Source: CAVQXR01 sp046330455
GTDB lineage: Bacteria > Actinomycetota > Thermoleophilia > Gaiellales > Gaiellaceae
Assembly: GCA_046330455.1 (NCBI GenBank)
Contig: JAXLSU010000006.1
Span: 1 to 64,000 of the forward strand
Length of the DNA stretch: 64,000 nucleotides
Direction: 5' to 3'
Shown: positions 63,648-64,000 of the stretch, piece by piece
How positions within the stretch are numbered: position 1 is the first letter of the stretch
Layout of the letters: each line of letters begins with the position of its first letter
Position numbers and translations under genes: made by a program
Notes under the pieces: model-generated
Seen by the model: the letters and a program-made list of their open reading frames with translations, nothing else
The model's database searches: none
Told to the model about the DNA's origin: nothing

Positions 63648-64000
63648 ATGGCGCTCGCTCCCTCGCAGGACGCCTACGGCCAGATCCTGCTCGCCCTGCT
63701 CGCGGGCCGTGAGGCGCACGAGATCATGGAGCGCGACGACGGGCTCATCTACGCCGGTGACCCGTCCGACTACCTCGCTCCCTACCGGCAGTGGCCGGCG
63801 GTCGAGAAGCGGGCGATGCGCTTCGTCCGCGGCCGTGTCCTCGACGTCGGCTGCGGTGGCGGTCGGGTCAGCCTCCACCTGCAGGCCCGCGGGCACGACG
63901 TGGTCGCGATCGACGAGTCTCCGCTCGCCGTCGAGGTGACGCGGCGGCGCGGCGTGAACGATGCGAGGACGCTCTCGCTGTCCGCGGTCGACCGCTCGCT
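63648..64000 (+). CDS. Class I SAM-dependent methyltransferase, cut by the window end
   Basis: The first 117 residues of a methyltransferase run to the window edge. Motif I, VLDVGCGGGRVSLHL, is near residue 72, with the acidic residue of motif II in VVAIDES about 20 residues later, so it binds S-adenosylmethionine. The first 60 residues (HEIMERDDGLIYAGDP) are helical and contain YLAPYRQW. The ATG at 63648 has no ribosome site, but TACCGT (63636-63641) ends 6 bases before it, a leaderless pattern shared with several neighbours. The substrate is unknown. Confidence 0.8.
   Translation, partial: MALAPSQDAYGQILLALLAGREAHEIMERDDGLIYAGDPSDYLAPYRQWPAVEKRAMRFVRGRVLDVGCGGGRVSLHLQARGHDVVAIDESPLAVEVTRRRGVNDARTLSLSAVDRS

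Overview
The window is high-GC DNA with dense operons, many 1- and 4-base gene overlaps, Tat-exported lipoproteins and GC-rich hairpins. Several families are typical of Actinobacteria (GAP/SfLAP membrane protein, DUF6325/DUF1269 protein, LLM oxidoreductase). I read it as an actinobacterial chromosome, probably of the Thermoleophilia (Gaiellales/Solirubrobacterales) type. This placement is an inference from gene content and style; no rRNA or tRNA gene is visible.

Layout. 1-5.7 kb: the end of a fumarylacetoacetate hydrolase-family gene, a succinate-semialdehyde-type dehydrogenase, two exported proteins of unknown function and an alpha-ketoglutarate-semialdehyde-type dehydrogenase. 5.8-25.2 kb: a sugar or polyol catabolic locus. 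A five-gene ABC importer points left under a LacI-type operator. A rightward series holds a GntR regulator, two alcohol dehydrogenases, three IolE/IolI-like isomerases, two Gfo/Idh/MocA oxidoreductases, three SDRs and a metallo-hydrolase, partly as a repeated isomerase-oxidoreductase-SDR module. 25.2-34.3 kb: an exported beta-helix protein, a FAD amine-oxidase-type enzyme, an LLM-amidohydrolase-ABC operon resembling pyrimidine/nitrogen-heterocycle uptake, and a zinc-type alcohol dehydrogenase.

34.3-42.1 kb: a corrinoid-dependent one-carbon operon. IclR regulator, corrinoid protein, MetV-like and MetF-like proteins, methyl-THF:corrinoid methyltransferase, ASKHA-type corrinoid reductive activator, a small Virulence_fact-family protein and a TenA protein are transcribed left. 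A UroD/MtaA-type methyltransferase is divergent. Two copies of a 21-bp dyad sit between iclR and the UroD gene. Together the genes suggest that methyl groups are removed from an unknown donor onto a corrinoid protein and passed to tetrahydrofolate.

42.2-52.7 kb: a YjhG-type aldonate dehydratase, two membrane proteins, a radical-SAM sulfatase maturase divergent from a Cys-type sulfatase that carries an unusual N-terminal DUF1269-like domain, a DUF6325-type protein, a 20-residue arginine-rich peptide, a remnant of a second dehydratase, a GST and a small unknown protein. 52.7-59.7 kb: a decayed island with a multiply frameshifted Eco57I-like restriction-modification gene containing a 170-bp exact repeat. 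It is followed by an IS110-family element broken by an IS3-like and an IS256-family element, apparently inserted into a REP-like palindrome. 59.7-64 kb: ordinary genes (SRPBCC, LapA-like, MFS-cNMP fusion, glutamine amidotransferase, unknown, methyltransferase cut by the window end).

Two features recur. One is a family of intergenic palindromes built on GGGCGGGAT-GAG-ATCCCGCCC or GGGCCGGAT-CTC-ATCCGGCCC, usually bordered by CTAC/GTAG. The other is a set of genes without a Shine-Dalgarno site whose start codon lies 6-9 bases after a TANNNT -10 box, which suggests leaderless mRNAs.
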